Positions 1 to 7,467 of a stretch of DNA of 44,802 nt are shown here, piece by piece. Below the pieces are notes generated by a model that made no database searches, was not told the origin of the DNA, and was given only the letters and a program-made list of their open reading frames with translations. The position numbers and the translations under genes were made by a program. The first letter of the stretch is position 1; each line of letters begins with the position of its first letter. The stretch spans positions 1 to 44,802 of the forward strand of contig DASUAO010000058.1 in NCBI GenBank assembly GCA_035763745.1. Direction: 5' to 3'. This stretch comes from DASUAO01 sp035763745. GTDB lineage: Bacteria; Actinomycetota; Acidimicrobiia; IMCC26256; PALSA-555.

Positions 1-3
1 CGA

Positions 4-80
<77 letters not shown>

Positions 81-133
81 GCGTGCTGTCAGGGTACCAC
101 CGCGTCCATCCGAGGCTCCAGACGGCGTGACCG

Positions 134-454
134 TCAGTACCGGATGTCGAGCGCGTACCTCAGCGCTCGGTCGAGCTCGGCGCGGGCGGGGAGGTCGAGG
201 TGCCCGACGGGATCGTCGATCGATGCGATCGGGATCGTGAGGATCGCGTCGCAGGCGATCACGCCCGTCTCGGGGAGCCCTTCGGTCTGCCCGACCTCGA
301 CCTCGGACCGGATCCCGCGGATGGTGCGCGTGATCGGCGCGCACGTGAGGGCCGTGAGCACAGCGATGGCCGCGTCGCGCGTGAGCACGCACACCGGGCG
401 CCGGCCGGCAGGTGGACCCAGGTCCGCCCAGGCGATGTCGCCGCGAACTACCAC
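134..454 (-). CDS. MazF/PemK-type endoribonuclease toxin
   Basis: This 106-residue protein starts VVVRGDIAWADLGPPAG and continues with RRPVCVLTRD, the N-terminal beta strands and nucleotide-contacting Arg region of MazF/PemK toxins. The family cleaves mRNA at short sequence motifs to arrest translation. Length matches the family (about 105-120 aa). The GTG start lies inside the end of the upstream antitoxin gene (sequence GTGGTAG, 7-nt overlap), so the two are translationally coupled. The stop is about 50 bp from the tRNA. I see no sign of decay. Family assignment is from the sequence; the cleavage specificity cannot be read. Confidence 0.88.
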   Translation of the reverse strand: MVVRGDIAWADLGPPAGRRPVCVLTRDAAIAVLTALTCAPITRTIRGIRSEVEVGQTEGLPETGVIACDAILTIPIASIDDPVGHLDLPARAELDRALRYALDIRY

Positions 455-693
455 TCGGGGGCGGTGCTGGCCGCGAGGCGCGCCGCGGCCGTCGCCACCA
501 CGGGATCCTGCGGGATGCGGCGGTAGGCCTCGCGCAACGTGCGGTCCGCATCGGCGATGTCCGACGCCTCGAGCACGGCGGCGGCACCCCGGCGGAGGAG
601 CTCCGACCGACTCGTGCGCTGCGCCTCGGCCAGGGCGTCGAGGCGACGGACGAGATCGTCATCGAGCTGCACCAGCACCTCCCTTCTCGCCAT
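448..693 (-). CDS. ribbon-helix-helix (CopG-like) antitoxin
   Basis: This is an 81-residue protein. Its first 45 residues (REVLVQLDDDLVRRLDALA, then RTSRSELLRRGAAAVLE) form a beta strand followed by two helices, the classic RHH DNA-binding fold. The C-terminal part is charged and probably wraps the toxin. It lies upstream of and overlaps the mazF-like toxin gene, the normal order for these modules. The ATG at 693 was chosen because the RHH strand starts right after it; an in-frame ATG at 699 is an alternative. No Shine-Dalgarno sequence is visible. The region just upstream holds two copies of an 8-bp palindrome, likely the autoregulatory operator. Confidence 0.85.
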   Translation of the reverse strand: MARREVLVQLDDDLVRRLDALAEAQRTSRSELLRRGAAAVLEASDIADADRTLREAYRRIPQDPVVATAAARLAASTAPEW

Positions 694-694
694 T

Positions 695-716
695 ACCATA
701 TGGTATGCCATATGGC
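695..716. promoter_or_regulatory. duplicated palindromic operator of the toxin-antitoxin pair
   Basis: The palindrome CCATATGG occurs twice (696-703 and 708-715), centre to centre 12 bp apart. Each copy is extended by one complementary base on both sides (ACCATATGGT and GCCATATGGC). It lies 2 bp upstream of the antitoxin start. Such AT-rich, regularly spaced palindromes are how RHH dimers bind cooperatively. That it is the binding site is inference. Confidence 0.65.
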
Positions 717-796
717 TCGGCGAGCGTCGCGCGCCTCGGCGCCCTGTCGGAAGGTCGAGGGGACGAGCTCGGCGAGACGGTGTGACGCGTGGTCGC

Positions 797-1407
797 TCAG
801 GCGTCGACCGGAGGCTGGGGTGCGAGGTTGCGGAGTTCGGCCTCGCCCCGCCGCGAACGGAAGTCGCGAAGGTTGTAGCCGGTGACCATGGTGGCGGTGT
901 CGCCTGCACGGGCCGTCGCCGACCTCCGCAACCCGAACATGGGGGCGAGCTCACCGAAGTACCCGCCTTCCGGGAGAGCATCCCCGGCTTGTGGCCCATC
1001 CGCTCCTCGAGCCCCACGAGCGTCAGCAGGTGCTCGGCGCGTTCCCTCGGGGCCGCGCGACCGACCTTGGCGTTGCGGAGCGCGACATACAGGTTCTCGC
1101 GCGCCGTGAGGCTCGGCACCAGATTGGACGACTGGAACACAATCCCCACCGTGTGGCGCCGGTACTCGGTGAGCGCAGCGCCCCGCAGCGCGGTCACTTC
1201 GATGTCGCCGACCGTGATGGAGCCGGAGGTCGGCGTGAGCAGCGTGGAGAGCATGGAGAGCAACGTGGTCTTACCGCAGCCGCTCGCACCGAGCAGCACG
1301 ACGAGCTCGCCCGTCTTCAGCTCGAGGTTGTACCCGTCGAACGGGCGTACGGCGTAGCCGCCGCTGGAGTACTCGGTCGTGAGATCTCGGATGTTGACGT
1401 CGGGCAT
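797..1407 (-). pseudogene. ABC transporter ATPase fused by deletion to the tail of a cyclic-nucleotide-binding domain
   Basis: From an ATG at 1407 with a good GGAGGT ribosome site, the frame encodes the first half of a MacB/LolD-type ATPase. It has Walker A (LGASGCGKTTLL), the Q loop (GIVFQSSNLVPSLTAREN) and the run-up to the signature (MGHKPGMLS). The expected GGQQQR signature, Walker B and H loop are missing. After about position 975 the next frame reads EGGYFGELAPMFGLRRSATARA and ends at a TGA at 797. That is the phosphate-binding cassette of a cNMP-binding domain, with about 35 more residues. An internal deletion with a frame change has therefore removed the ATPase C-terminal half and the cNMP domain N-terminal half. 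The open frame running past the junction is meaningless until it reaches the antitoxin gene. Confidence 0.8.
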
Positions 1408-1869
1408 CACGCACCTCCGAACGCGACGGCGGGATCGGTGGTGAGCGCCCGGCGGACCCCGCTGATGCTCGCAAGGCCACCGACGAAGATCGCGATCACG
1501 CCGAGTTGCATGAACGCCTTCGCGCCGATCTCGGCCGGGGACGTAGCCGAGGAGGTTGACGTCCTTACCCGCCACGACGGCACGACTCGAGATCATCGGG
1601 TCGGCGCGCGCCACCCCGGTCTCGTCACGCAGCGCCCGCGCTGCGGATCAACGGATCACCTTCGTCGTCGCGAACGGGCCGGCAGCGCCGGCATCAACGA
1701 CCCAGGCATCGGCCCTGAAGGACGCCACGATCCGCGGACCCTGCCGCTCGGCCGATCGCTTGACGCCATCGATGACCACCGCGATCGCGAAGACCAACGC
1801 GGTGACCGCGACGGCGATCAGGAAGCGACGAAGCCGGAACTGCAGGTCACGCGCGCTGACAAGCCACAC
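1407..1869 (-). pseudogene. decayed FtsX-like ABC transporter permease
   Basis: A GTG at 1869 (GGGGTGA about 8 nt upstream) begins a normal FtsX/MacB N-terminus: LQFRLRRFLIAVAVTALVFA is the first membrane segment, followed by a periplasmic start (GAAGPFATTKVI). A TGA at 1648-1650 interrupts it, but the same frame continues with recognisable permease sequence (RADPMISSRAVV, DVNLLGYVPG). Near 1540 the frame changes and the text jumps to the C-terminal membrane helix and the family's closing motif (MQLGVIAIFVGGLASISGVR, then ALTTDPAVAFGGA). About 200 central residues are missing. The final TGA overlaps the ATPase ATG (TGATG), so the original operon junction is intact. The partner ATPase is broken too. 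Confidence 0.8.
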
Positions 1870-2004
1870 CGCAAATGCTCACCCCCCAGAATCCGCGGGC
1901 CCTACTCCTCGCACCGAGGAGCACGCGGGGACCGTCCGTGGTCGACGCGGGATCGTGGGCGAGGCGTGGCATCCGGGCCCGGATGGCGGGACGGGACCGC
2001 CTCG

Positions 2005-3489
2005 TCAATCGAGACCGATGAACTCGGTGCCCCGGACTTCGATCGCGGTTCCGATGAGGTCCTCGGCGATCGCGCGTTCGGCGAGGTCGGCGTCGGTCGC
2101 CACCGCGACGCAGCGCGCCCCCGCCGGCGTGTCGCCGATCACGGCGACCTGCTCCGGGCCGTTCGCGCCGTCCATCACCGTGTATGTCGCGATCGTCGCG
2201 GGACCCGTGTAGCCCGCGATGCTGTCGACCTCGGCGGTGGCGGCACGCGACTCCGCTTCGAGGTCGGCGACCATCGGACCGGCGGCGGGGGGCTCGGTCG
2301 ACCAGATCGCGAGCCCCGGCTTGGTGAGCAGGCCGCTCACCGTGGTGACGAGACCGAGGGTGCCCGGCTCGGCGCGCACCCGCTCGGCCATCGCCGCCGT
2401 TGCCTGGTACACGAAGTTGTTGAACGGCCCGCCCGCGAATGCCATGCCACCGGTGATCGTGGGGACGCCGTCATGCGGGAGGCCGAGCTCGCGTTGCTGG
2501 ACGCGCACCGCGGCCGGGAAGCAGCTGTAGAGCTCGGCGTGCTCGACCTCGGCGAGGAGCCGACCGACGTGGCGCTCTGCGGCTGCACCGAGCACCCGCA
2601 TCGCCGGCCAGGTATGCAGGTCCGCGCGCTTCGAGAGCGACACCGACAGGCTCGACTCGATGCCGACATGCGGGAGGACCCAGCGCTCCGGCGCGACCCC
2701 GTGGGCGCGCGCGGCGTCCGCCGAGCAGAGAATGAGCGCAGCGGCCTGGTCCACCGTCCACTGGGTCGCGTGCCACTTGTTGTACGGAAACGCGAGTCGA
2801 CGGTTGTCGGCGGTCGGTTCGCGCAGGAAGTCGGCGTCACGCGGCGCAGGGAATGCTGCATACGGATTGGTCCGAGCCACCTCGTTGCATGCCACCCACA
2901 GTCGGGCGAGGTCATCGAGGTGCTCGACCTGGCTCTGGCCCTCGGCGTGGGCGAGCGCGTTCTCGATGAGCGCGTACTGCTGGACGGGGACGACGAGGCG
3001 GGCGTCGATCTCGGCCGGGGCGACGATCTCGGCCTTCGGAACCTGGTGCTCGTCGGGCTTCGCATCGTCGGCCTCAGCAGCAGTCGGGACGTCGACGCCG
3101 GCGCGGCGAGCGAGCGCGTCACGCAGCTTCGCCTCACCACCGACCACCACGACGACATCGAGCGCCCCGGAAGCGAGATCCCGCAACGCGTCGTTGATGA
3201 GCGTCTGCTGTGGGATCCCGAGCCCGACCAGGACCCCGCGGGCGCGGTCAGCGCCCACTCGATCAGCGATGAGACGTGCGGGATCGCGGTACCCCCAGGT
3301 TCCCTGGGGGACCGCGATGCGGTCGATGGCACCGAGGAGCGCGGGCGCGCCCGCGTCGTCGACCGCGGCTCGCAGCGCATCGACCATGAGGTCGATGGCC
3401 TCGGGTCGTCCGATCGGGTCGTCGCCCGGCGGACCGGCCGCGGCGCCGGCGCCGACGAGCACCGGCATGCGATCAGGGATGTCGGGCAC
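2005..3489 (-). CDS. thiolase-superfamily acetyl-CoA acetyltransferase-like protein
   Basis: The protein is 494 residues, the size of the long actinobacterial acetyl-CoA acetyltransferase-like branch. It starts VPDIPDRMPVLVGAG, preceded by GAGGAG. Family features visible are GRPEAIDLMVDALRAA near the start, a central VVVVGGEA, ELYSCFPAAVRVQQ (about 335-350), and GGMAFAGGPFNNFVYQA (about 365-380). The usual thiolase nucleophile motif near residue 90 is not seen, and the usual histidine of the NN-Y-x-x-H motif appears to be Gln here. A standard Claisen thiolase activity is therefore doubtful; CoA-ester binding is more secure. It follows a P450 gene in the same direction but is separated by a 38-nt hairpin, so it may be transcribed apart. 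Confidence 0.78.
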   Translation of the reverse strand: MPDIPDRMPVLVGAGAAAGPPGDDPIGRPEAIDLMVDALRAAVDDAGAPALLGAIDRIAVPQGTWGYRDPARLIADRVGADRARGVLVGLGIPQQTLINDALRDLASGALDVVVVVGGEAKLRDALARRAGVDVPTAAEADDAKPDEHQVPKAEIVAPAEIDARLVVPVQQYALIENALAHAEGQSQVEHLDDLARLWVACNEVARTNPYAAFPAPRDADFLREPTADNRRLAFPYNKWHATQWTVDQAAALILCSADAARAHGVAPERWVLPHVGIESSLSVSLSKRADLHTWPAMRVLGAAAERHVGRLLAEVEHAELYSCFPAAVRVQQRELGLPHDGVPTITGGMAFAGGPFNNFVYQATAAMAERVRAEPGTLGLVTTVSGLLTKPGLAIWSTEPPAAGPMVADLEAESRAATAEVDSIAGYTGPATIATYTVMDGANGPEQVAVIGDTPAGARCVAVATDADLAERAIAEDLIGTAIEVRGTEFIGLD

Positions 3490-3547
3490 GGCGCGGCTAC
3501 TCCTCGACGACGGCAAGCCGGACCGGCGATCCTCGCACACCCGGACG

Positions 3548-3585
3548 TGCGTCTCTCACCCCGCAATATGCGGGTGAGAGACGCA
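3548..3585 (-). terminator. repeated 38-nt hairpin, copy 1 (stem variant)
   Basis: The plus-strand arms are TGCGTCTCTCACCCCGCA and TGCGGGTGAGAGACGCA around an ATA loop, giving a 17-bp stem with one bulged C. It directly abuts the TGA stop (3586-3588) of the P450 gene on the minus strand. Relative to copies 2-4 one stem pair is changed on both arms (T-A instead of G-C), so pairing is preserved. There is no U tract. It probably acts as a terminator or mRNA 3'-end stabiliser for the P450 message. Confidence 0.7.
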
Positions 3586-4764
3586 TCAAGGGGTGGTGGG
3601 CCAGACGAGGGGGAGGTGGTCGGCCTGGCGGATCCCGGGCGAGTGGTGGATCTCGGCGCCGTCGGCGATTCGGTAGTCGGGGATGCGCCGGTGCAGCTCC
3701 TCGAGCGCGACGCGCAGCTCCATCCTCGCGAGGTGCGAGCCCAGGCATCGGTGCGGGCCGGCACCGAACGCGAGATGACGATTCGCCTCACGGTCGAAGT
3801 CGACGACGTCTGCCCGGTCGAACTCGGACTCGTCGGCATCGGCCGCGCCGATGAGCACTGCGCAGCCGTCGCCCGCCTTCACGTCGACGCCACGGATGGT
3901 CTGATCGCGGATCACGTTCCGGGGGACCATCGTCACCGGCGTCTCCCAACGCAGCAGCTCCTCGACGGCCGCCGCAATCCGTGCAGGATCCGCGACCAGC
4001 TCCTTGCGACGATCGGGATGGCGAGCCAGGTACGTGACCATGCAGTCGAGGGTCGCCGTCACCGTGTCGAGCCCCGCGAGGAGGAGCAGGTGGCAGGTGC
4101 CGAGCGCCTCGTCGCGCGTCAGCGGCCGTCCCTCGACCTCGGCGTGCGCGAGCCGCGACAACAAGCCGTCGTCAGGATTCGCGCGCCGGTCCTCGAGCGC
4201 GGTCTCGAAGTAGCGCGAGATGGCCGTCCCGGCCTCGTCGCGGATGCGCGCGGCCTCGTCCATGTCGGTGGTCGCGGGCCGGATCGTGTCGTCGCGCCAC
4301 TGGAGGAACATCGACAGGTCCGACTGGGGCATCCCCATGAGCCGGAGGAAGACCGCCGACGGAAACGGGGTCGCGAAGTCCTCGTGGAAGTTGCACGCGC
4401 CGCGATCGACCAGACCGTCGAGGATCTCGTTGGCCAGCGCCCTGACGTCGGGCTCGAGCGCGGCCATCTTCTTCGGCGAGAACTCGGGATCGAGCATGCG
4501 TCGGTACTTCGCGTGGTCGGGCGGATCGACCTGGAGCGGGATCAGCGGCTGGTCCTGGCCGATGTGCACCGCGGCCGCCGACGAGAACACCTCGGGGTGA
4601 CGAAGCGCCCAGATCGCGTCCTCGTAGCGCGAGAGGTACACCGTCATGTCGCCGGCGAAATTCGGCGTGCGCGCGACCGGGCACTCCGAACGCAGGGTCT
4701 CGTAGGCGGGGTGCGGCTCGTCTGCCGTCGCGGGGTCGAACAACAGGGTGTTGAGGTCGGTCAT
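3586..4764 (-). CDS. cytochrome P450
   Basis: A complete 392-residue soluble bacterial P450. The I-helix oxygen-activation motif reads AGLDTVT (about 240). The K-helix ExxR is in VEELLRWETP (about 280). The heme-binding loop is FGAGPHRCLGSHLA (about 340-353), with Cys as axial ligand. The short length and lack of a membrane anchor fit class I enzymes fed by ferredoxin; no ferredoxin gene is adjacent. The ATG overlaps the stop of the TetR gene (ATGA), so the two form an operon and the regulator probably controls it. The substrate is unknown; the nearby thiolase-like gene hints at lipid or steroid-like catabolism, which is inference only. Confidence 0.93.
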   Translation of the reverse strand: MTDLNTLLFDPATADEPHPAYETLRSECPVARTPNFAGDMTVYLSRYEDAIWALRHPEVFSSAAAVHIGQDQPLIPLQVDPPDHAKYRRMLDPEFSPKKMAALEPDVRALANEILDGLVDRGACNFHEDFATPFPSAVFLRLMGMPQSDLSMFLQWRDDTIRPATTDMDEAARIRDEAGTAISRYFETALEDRRANPDDGLLSRLAHAEVEGRPLTRDEALGTCHLLLLAGLDTVTATLDCMVTYLARHPDRRKELVADPARIAAAVEELLRWETPVTMVPRNVIRDQTIRGVDVKAGDGCAVLIGAADADESEFDRADVVDFDREANRHLAFGAGPHRCLGSHLARMELRVALEELHRRIPDYRIADGAEIHHSPGIRQADHLPLVWPTTP

Positions 4765-5441
4765 CGTGCCTCCGGGTCGGGAACAGAACGGTCGCCGCGC
4801 AGGGCGGCTCGGCAGAAGCGCCAGAGGTACTCGGCCTGCTCGAGCGCGTCGGCTCGACCCAGGGCGACGTCGTGGATGCCCTCGAGCACCAGGGCGAAGA
4901 TCGTGGTGGCGTCGCGCGGCGGGTCGTCGCTCGAGACGACGCCGGCCTCCGCCGCGGCGGCGACCTGCGCGACCAGGACGTCGACCATCGGCGCGAGCGC
5001 TCGGGCGAGCTCGTCGGGGTGCGCCTCCGACAGGCGCCGGTGCTCGCGGACGAGGACGCCCGCGTAGCCGAGCGCCCCCTCGTGGGTCAGCAACGCGAAC
5101 ACCCCGGTGAGGTAGGCCCGGATCCGCGCCTCGGGTTGGGACGCCTCGTCCACGATCTCGGCGAGGATCGCCGCACCGAGGCGGCTGTCCTCCTCGAGGA
5201 GCGCGACCAGCAGGTCGTCCTTGCCCTCGAAGCACCGATAGAAGCTCTTGAGCGACAGGCCCGATCGCTCGGTCACCTGGTGCACGGTGAACGACGCGGT
5301 GCCGGTCTCGTTCGCGAGGTCACGAGCCGCTGCGACGAGACGCTCGATCCGCTCGACCGACCGGGCTCGCGGCACCTCGAGCGTCCGGGCTAGGGCACGC
5401 TCACGCCAGGGGAGATCCGCGCTGGTCGTTTGGGAGAACAT
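4761..5441 (-). CDS. TetR/AcrR-family transcriptional regulator
   Basis: A 226-residue protein. The N-terminal helix-turn-helix (about 30-75) reads ARDLANETGTASFTVHQVTE, then RSGLSLKSFYRCFEGKDDLL, the typical TetR recognition-helix region. The C-terminal helical domain would bind a ligand. The ATG at 5441 was chosen because the HTH sits at the usual distance; no Shine-Dalgarno is seen. The start codon lies inside a perfect inverted repeat (5433-5449), which suggests autoregulation on a leaderless or very short-leader message. It is translationally coupled to the P450 gene downstream and divergent from the polymer-forming membrane protein gene. Confidence 0.92.
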   Translation of the reverse strand: MFSQTTSADLPWRERALARTLEVPRARSVERIERLVAAARDLANETGTASFTVHQVTERSGLSLKSFYRCFEGKDDLLVALLEEDSRLGAAILAEIVDEASQPEARIRAYLTGVFALLTHEGALGYAGVLVREHRRLSEAHPDELARALAPMVDVLVAQVAAAAEAGVVSSDDPPRDATTIFALVLEGIHDVALGRADALEQAEYLWRFCRAALRGDRSVPDPEAR

Positions 5442-5449
5442 TGTTCTCC
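5433..5449. promoter_or_regulatory. palindromic operator over the tetR start codon
   Basis: GGAGAACA-T-TGTTCTCC is a perfect 8-bp inverted repeat with one central base. It overlaps the ATG of the TetR gene at 5439-5441. Size and symmetry match TetR-family operators. Binding here would block transcription of tetR-P450. Binding itself is inferred. Confidence 0.65.
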
Positions 5450-5516
5450 ATCGTAGCCGCGCGGCCGGGGCCAGCGGCACAACGCCGGGTCGGGCAGACT
5501 GCGACCACGACGCGCG

Positions 5517-5522
5517 TAGGGT
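5517..5522 (+). promoter_or_regulatory. -10 box TAGGGT, leaderless start
   Basis: TAGGGT lies 7 nt before the ATG at 5530, so the first transcribed base would be at or next to the A of ATG. No Shine-Dalgarno is present. Confidence 0.5.
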
Positions 5523-5529
5523 TCTCGCC

Positions 5530-6681
5530 ATGACGAAGCAGGGACCGATCCTCACGCTCACTCGGCGGTGTGCAGCCGTCGCCCTCGCCGTCGGTGTGAT
5601 GGCGGCGCTCGTCGCGCCGCCGGCATCGGCCCAGGCGCGCCCCGACGACGGCAAGCGCCGGATCGGTGTCGGCAACCAGTTCGTGCGCGAGGGCGAGTCC
5701 GTCGACACCGCGGTCATCGCCGTCGACGGCAACGCCACAGTGGCCGGATCCACGACAGAGAGCGTGTTCGTCGTCAAGGGCAACGCCGTGATCTCGGGGC
5801 GCGTCGACGGTGACGTGATCGTGATCAACGGCAACAGCCGGATCTCGGGACGCGTCGACGGCGACGTCGTCGTCCTCGACGGGCGCGCGATCGTCACCGA
5901 CGGCGCGGTGGTGCGCGGCGACGTCTCCTCGACCGACGAGCCGAAGGTCGAACGAGGCGCGACGGTGACCGGGAACGTCGACCACATCGACGTCACCGGC
6001 ATCTTCACCGCGATCGGCTTCACCATCCTGGGCTACATCTGGATCGCCGTGACGGTGTCGACGGCGCTCCTCGGCCTGCTCCTCCTGCTGTTCTTCCGGC
6101 GGGCGTTCGAGTCGGCCGCGGACGCGGAACGGACCGACACCGGGAAGTCGATCGGCCTCGGCCTCGCGCTCGCGATCGGCCTGCCGATCGTGTCGATCTT
6201 CGCGATCACGACGCTCGTCGGGCTCCCGTTCGGCGTGGGGTTCCTCGGAGCACAAGGGCTCCTGTGGGCGCTCGGCTACGTGACCTCGGCGTTGTGCCTG
6301 GGACGGTCGATCATCAAGACGCCCCGCAGCGCGTTCGGCGCGTTCTTCGCCGGTTGGGGGATCCTGCGCGCCGCCGCGCTCATCCCGGGCCTCGGCGCCC
6401 TCGTGTGGATCGGTGCATCCGTGTTCGGCATCGGCGCGCTCGTGATCGCGGCAGCCCGTGCGTCACGTGCCGGCGAGACACCGACACCGGCGACTCCCGA
6501 GCCCCGTCCACCGACCCCGGTCGCCACCCCGGCGGCTCCCGTCGAGGCCGGGACCACGGCCAAGGCCCCGGGGAAGACCGATGCCCCAGGGAAGACCAAG
6601 GCTGCGGCGAAGCCGAAGTCGGCCGGCGTGAAGAAGACGCCGGCGAAGGCGAAGCCCAAGGCCAAGCCCGCCGGCGGCTGA
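5530..6681 (+). CDS. secreted/membrane polymer-forming (bactofilin-like) protein
   Basis: A 383-residue protein. Residues 1-38 form a signal peptide ending PPASAQA. Residues about 45-150 are a beta-helix-like repeat (AVIAVDGNATVAG, VFVVKGNAVISGRVDGDVIV, INGNSRISGRVDGDVVVLDG) of the polymer-forming cytoskeletal/bactofilin type. Three or four membrane segments follow (about 160-300). The last 80 residues are a Pro/Thr linker and a Lys/Ala-rich tail (KTKAAAKPKSAGVKK) that should lie in the cytoplasm and could bind nucleic acid or acidic polymers. The role is probably envelope organisation; the exact function is unknown. The start is leaderless by the TAGGGT box. Its TGA abuts the stop of the convergent ccdA gene with no gap. 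Confidence 0.75.
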   Translation: MTKQGPILTLTRRCAAVALAVGVMAALVAPPASAQARPDDGKRRIGVGNQFVREGESVDTAVIAVDGNATVAGSTTESVFVVKGNAVISGRVDGDVIVINGNSRISGRVDGDVVVLDGRAIVTDGAVVRGDVSSTDEPKVERGATVTGNVDHIDVTGIFTAIGFTILGYIWIAVTVSTALLGLLLLLFFRRAFESAADAERTDTGKSIGLGLALAIGLPIVSIFAITTLVGLPFGVGFLGAQGLLWALGYVTSALCLGRSIIKTPRSAFGAFFAGWGILRAAALIPGLGALVWIGASVFGIGALVIAAARASRAGETPTPATPEPRPPTPVATPAAPVEAGTTAKAPGKTDAPGKTKAAAKPKSAGVKKTPAKAKPKAKPAGG

Positions 6682-7467
6682 TCAGCCGATCTCGACCAAC
6701 CAGCGGAGCCCGATCGCGTCCATCCCCTCGCTGAGGCGCCCCGTGAGCCATGGGAGCTGATCGGTCATCAGGATGACGCCGAAGACGGCCAGCATCGCGG
6801 CGGAGGCGAGCGTCAACCCCTTCGAGTGCCGCTTGACCCACGCGAGCGGTGCGGCGAAGCGGCCGAAGGCGAGGCCGACCGCAAGGAACGACACCCCGAG
6901 GCCCATCGAGTAGGCCGCGAGCAGCACTCCAGCGCGCGCAACGTCCTGGCCCTGGGATGCGAAGTTGAGGACGGTCGCGAGGATCGGACCGATGCAGGGC
7001 GTCCACCCGAGCCCGAACGCAACGCCGGCGACCGGGGCCGCCACCGGGCCGAGCCGCTCGAGGTGGGGCTGGAAGCGGAACTCACGATAGAGCCCGGGCG
7101 CGGTGAGCAGCTGCGACCCGGCGAGGTAGAGCGCCATGAGCAGCACGATCCCCCCGGTGACGCGCGTGAGGGTCGACTGGTTCTCGAACAGCGCGTTGCC
7201 GGCTGCCGTCGTGGCGAGTCCGAGGAGCACGAACACCACGGTGAACCCGAGGACGAACAGCCCGGTGTTCATCGCGATGCGCCGCAGCGCCTTCGTGCTG
7301 CCCTCCTCGATCTCGCCGAGGGTGAGGCCGGAGACCAGGCTCAGGTACCCGGGGACGATCGGGAGCACACACGGCGACAGAAACGAGATCACCCCACCGC
7401 CGAACGCCGTGAGGATGTAGAGGTTGCTCGTGGCGTCGCGCGCGGCGCCGATCAGGGGTGTGAACAC
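6682..7467 (-). CDS. ccdA: CcdA-type thiol-disulfide transport membrane protein
   Basis: A 261-residue, six-helix membrane protein of the CcdA/DsbD-beta family, which carries electrons from cytoplasmic thioredoxin to extracytoplasmic thiols, mainly for cytochrome c maturation. The two redox cysteines are in their expected contexts: FLSPCVLPIVPGYLS in helix 1 and GWTPCIGPIL in helix 4. Length is normal. The GTG start immediately follows the TGA of the upstream VOC gene (TGAGTG), so translation is probably coupled. The usual ResB/ResC partners are not in this window. Confidence 0.9.
   Translation of the reverse strand: MFTPLIGAARDATSNLYILTAFGGGVISFLSPCVLPIVPGYLSLVSGLTLGEIEEGSTKALRRIAMNTGLFVLGFTVVFVLLGLATTAAGNALFENQSTLTRVTGGIVLLMALYLAGSQLLTAPGLYREFRFQPHLERLGPVAAPVAGVAFGLGWTPCIGPILATVLNFASQGQDVARAGVLLAAYSMGLGVSFLAVGLAFGRFAAPLAWVKRHSKGLTLASAAMLAVFGVILMTDQLPWLTGRLSEGMDAIGLRWLVEIG

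Noticed and set aside
1648..1650. In-frame TGA in the permease read as selenocysteine, given selD in the window
   Set aside because: FtsX permeases have no known selenoprotein form. The same gene also carries a large deletion and frameshift, so a nonsense mutation in a dead gene is simpler.
991..5067. A 1358-codon open frame on the plus strand
   Set aside because: It runs antisense to clear thiolase-like, P450 and TetR genes and has Arg/Gly/Asp-rich text without any domain; it is a shadow produced by high GC.
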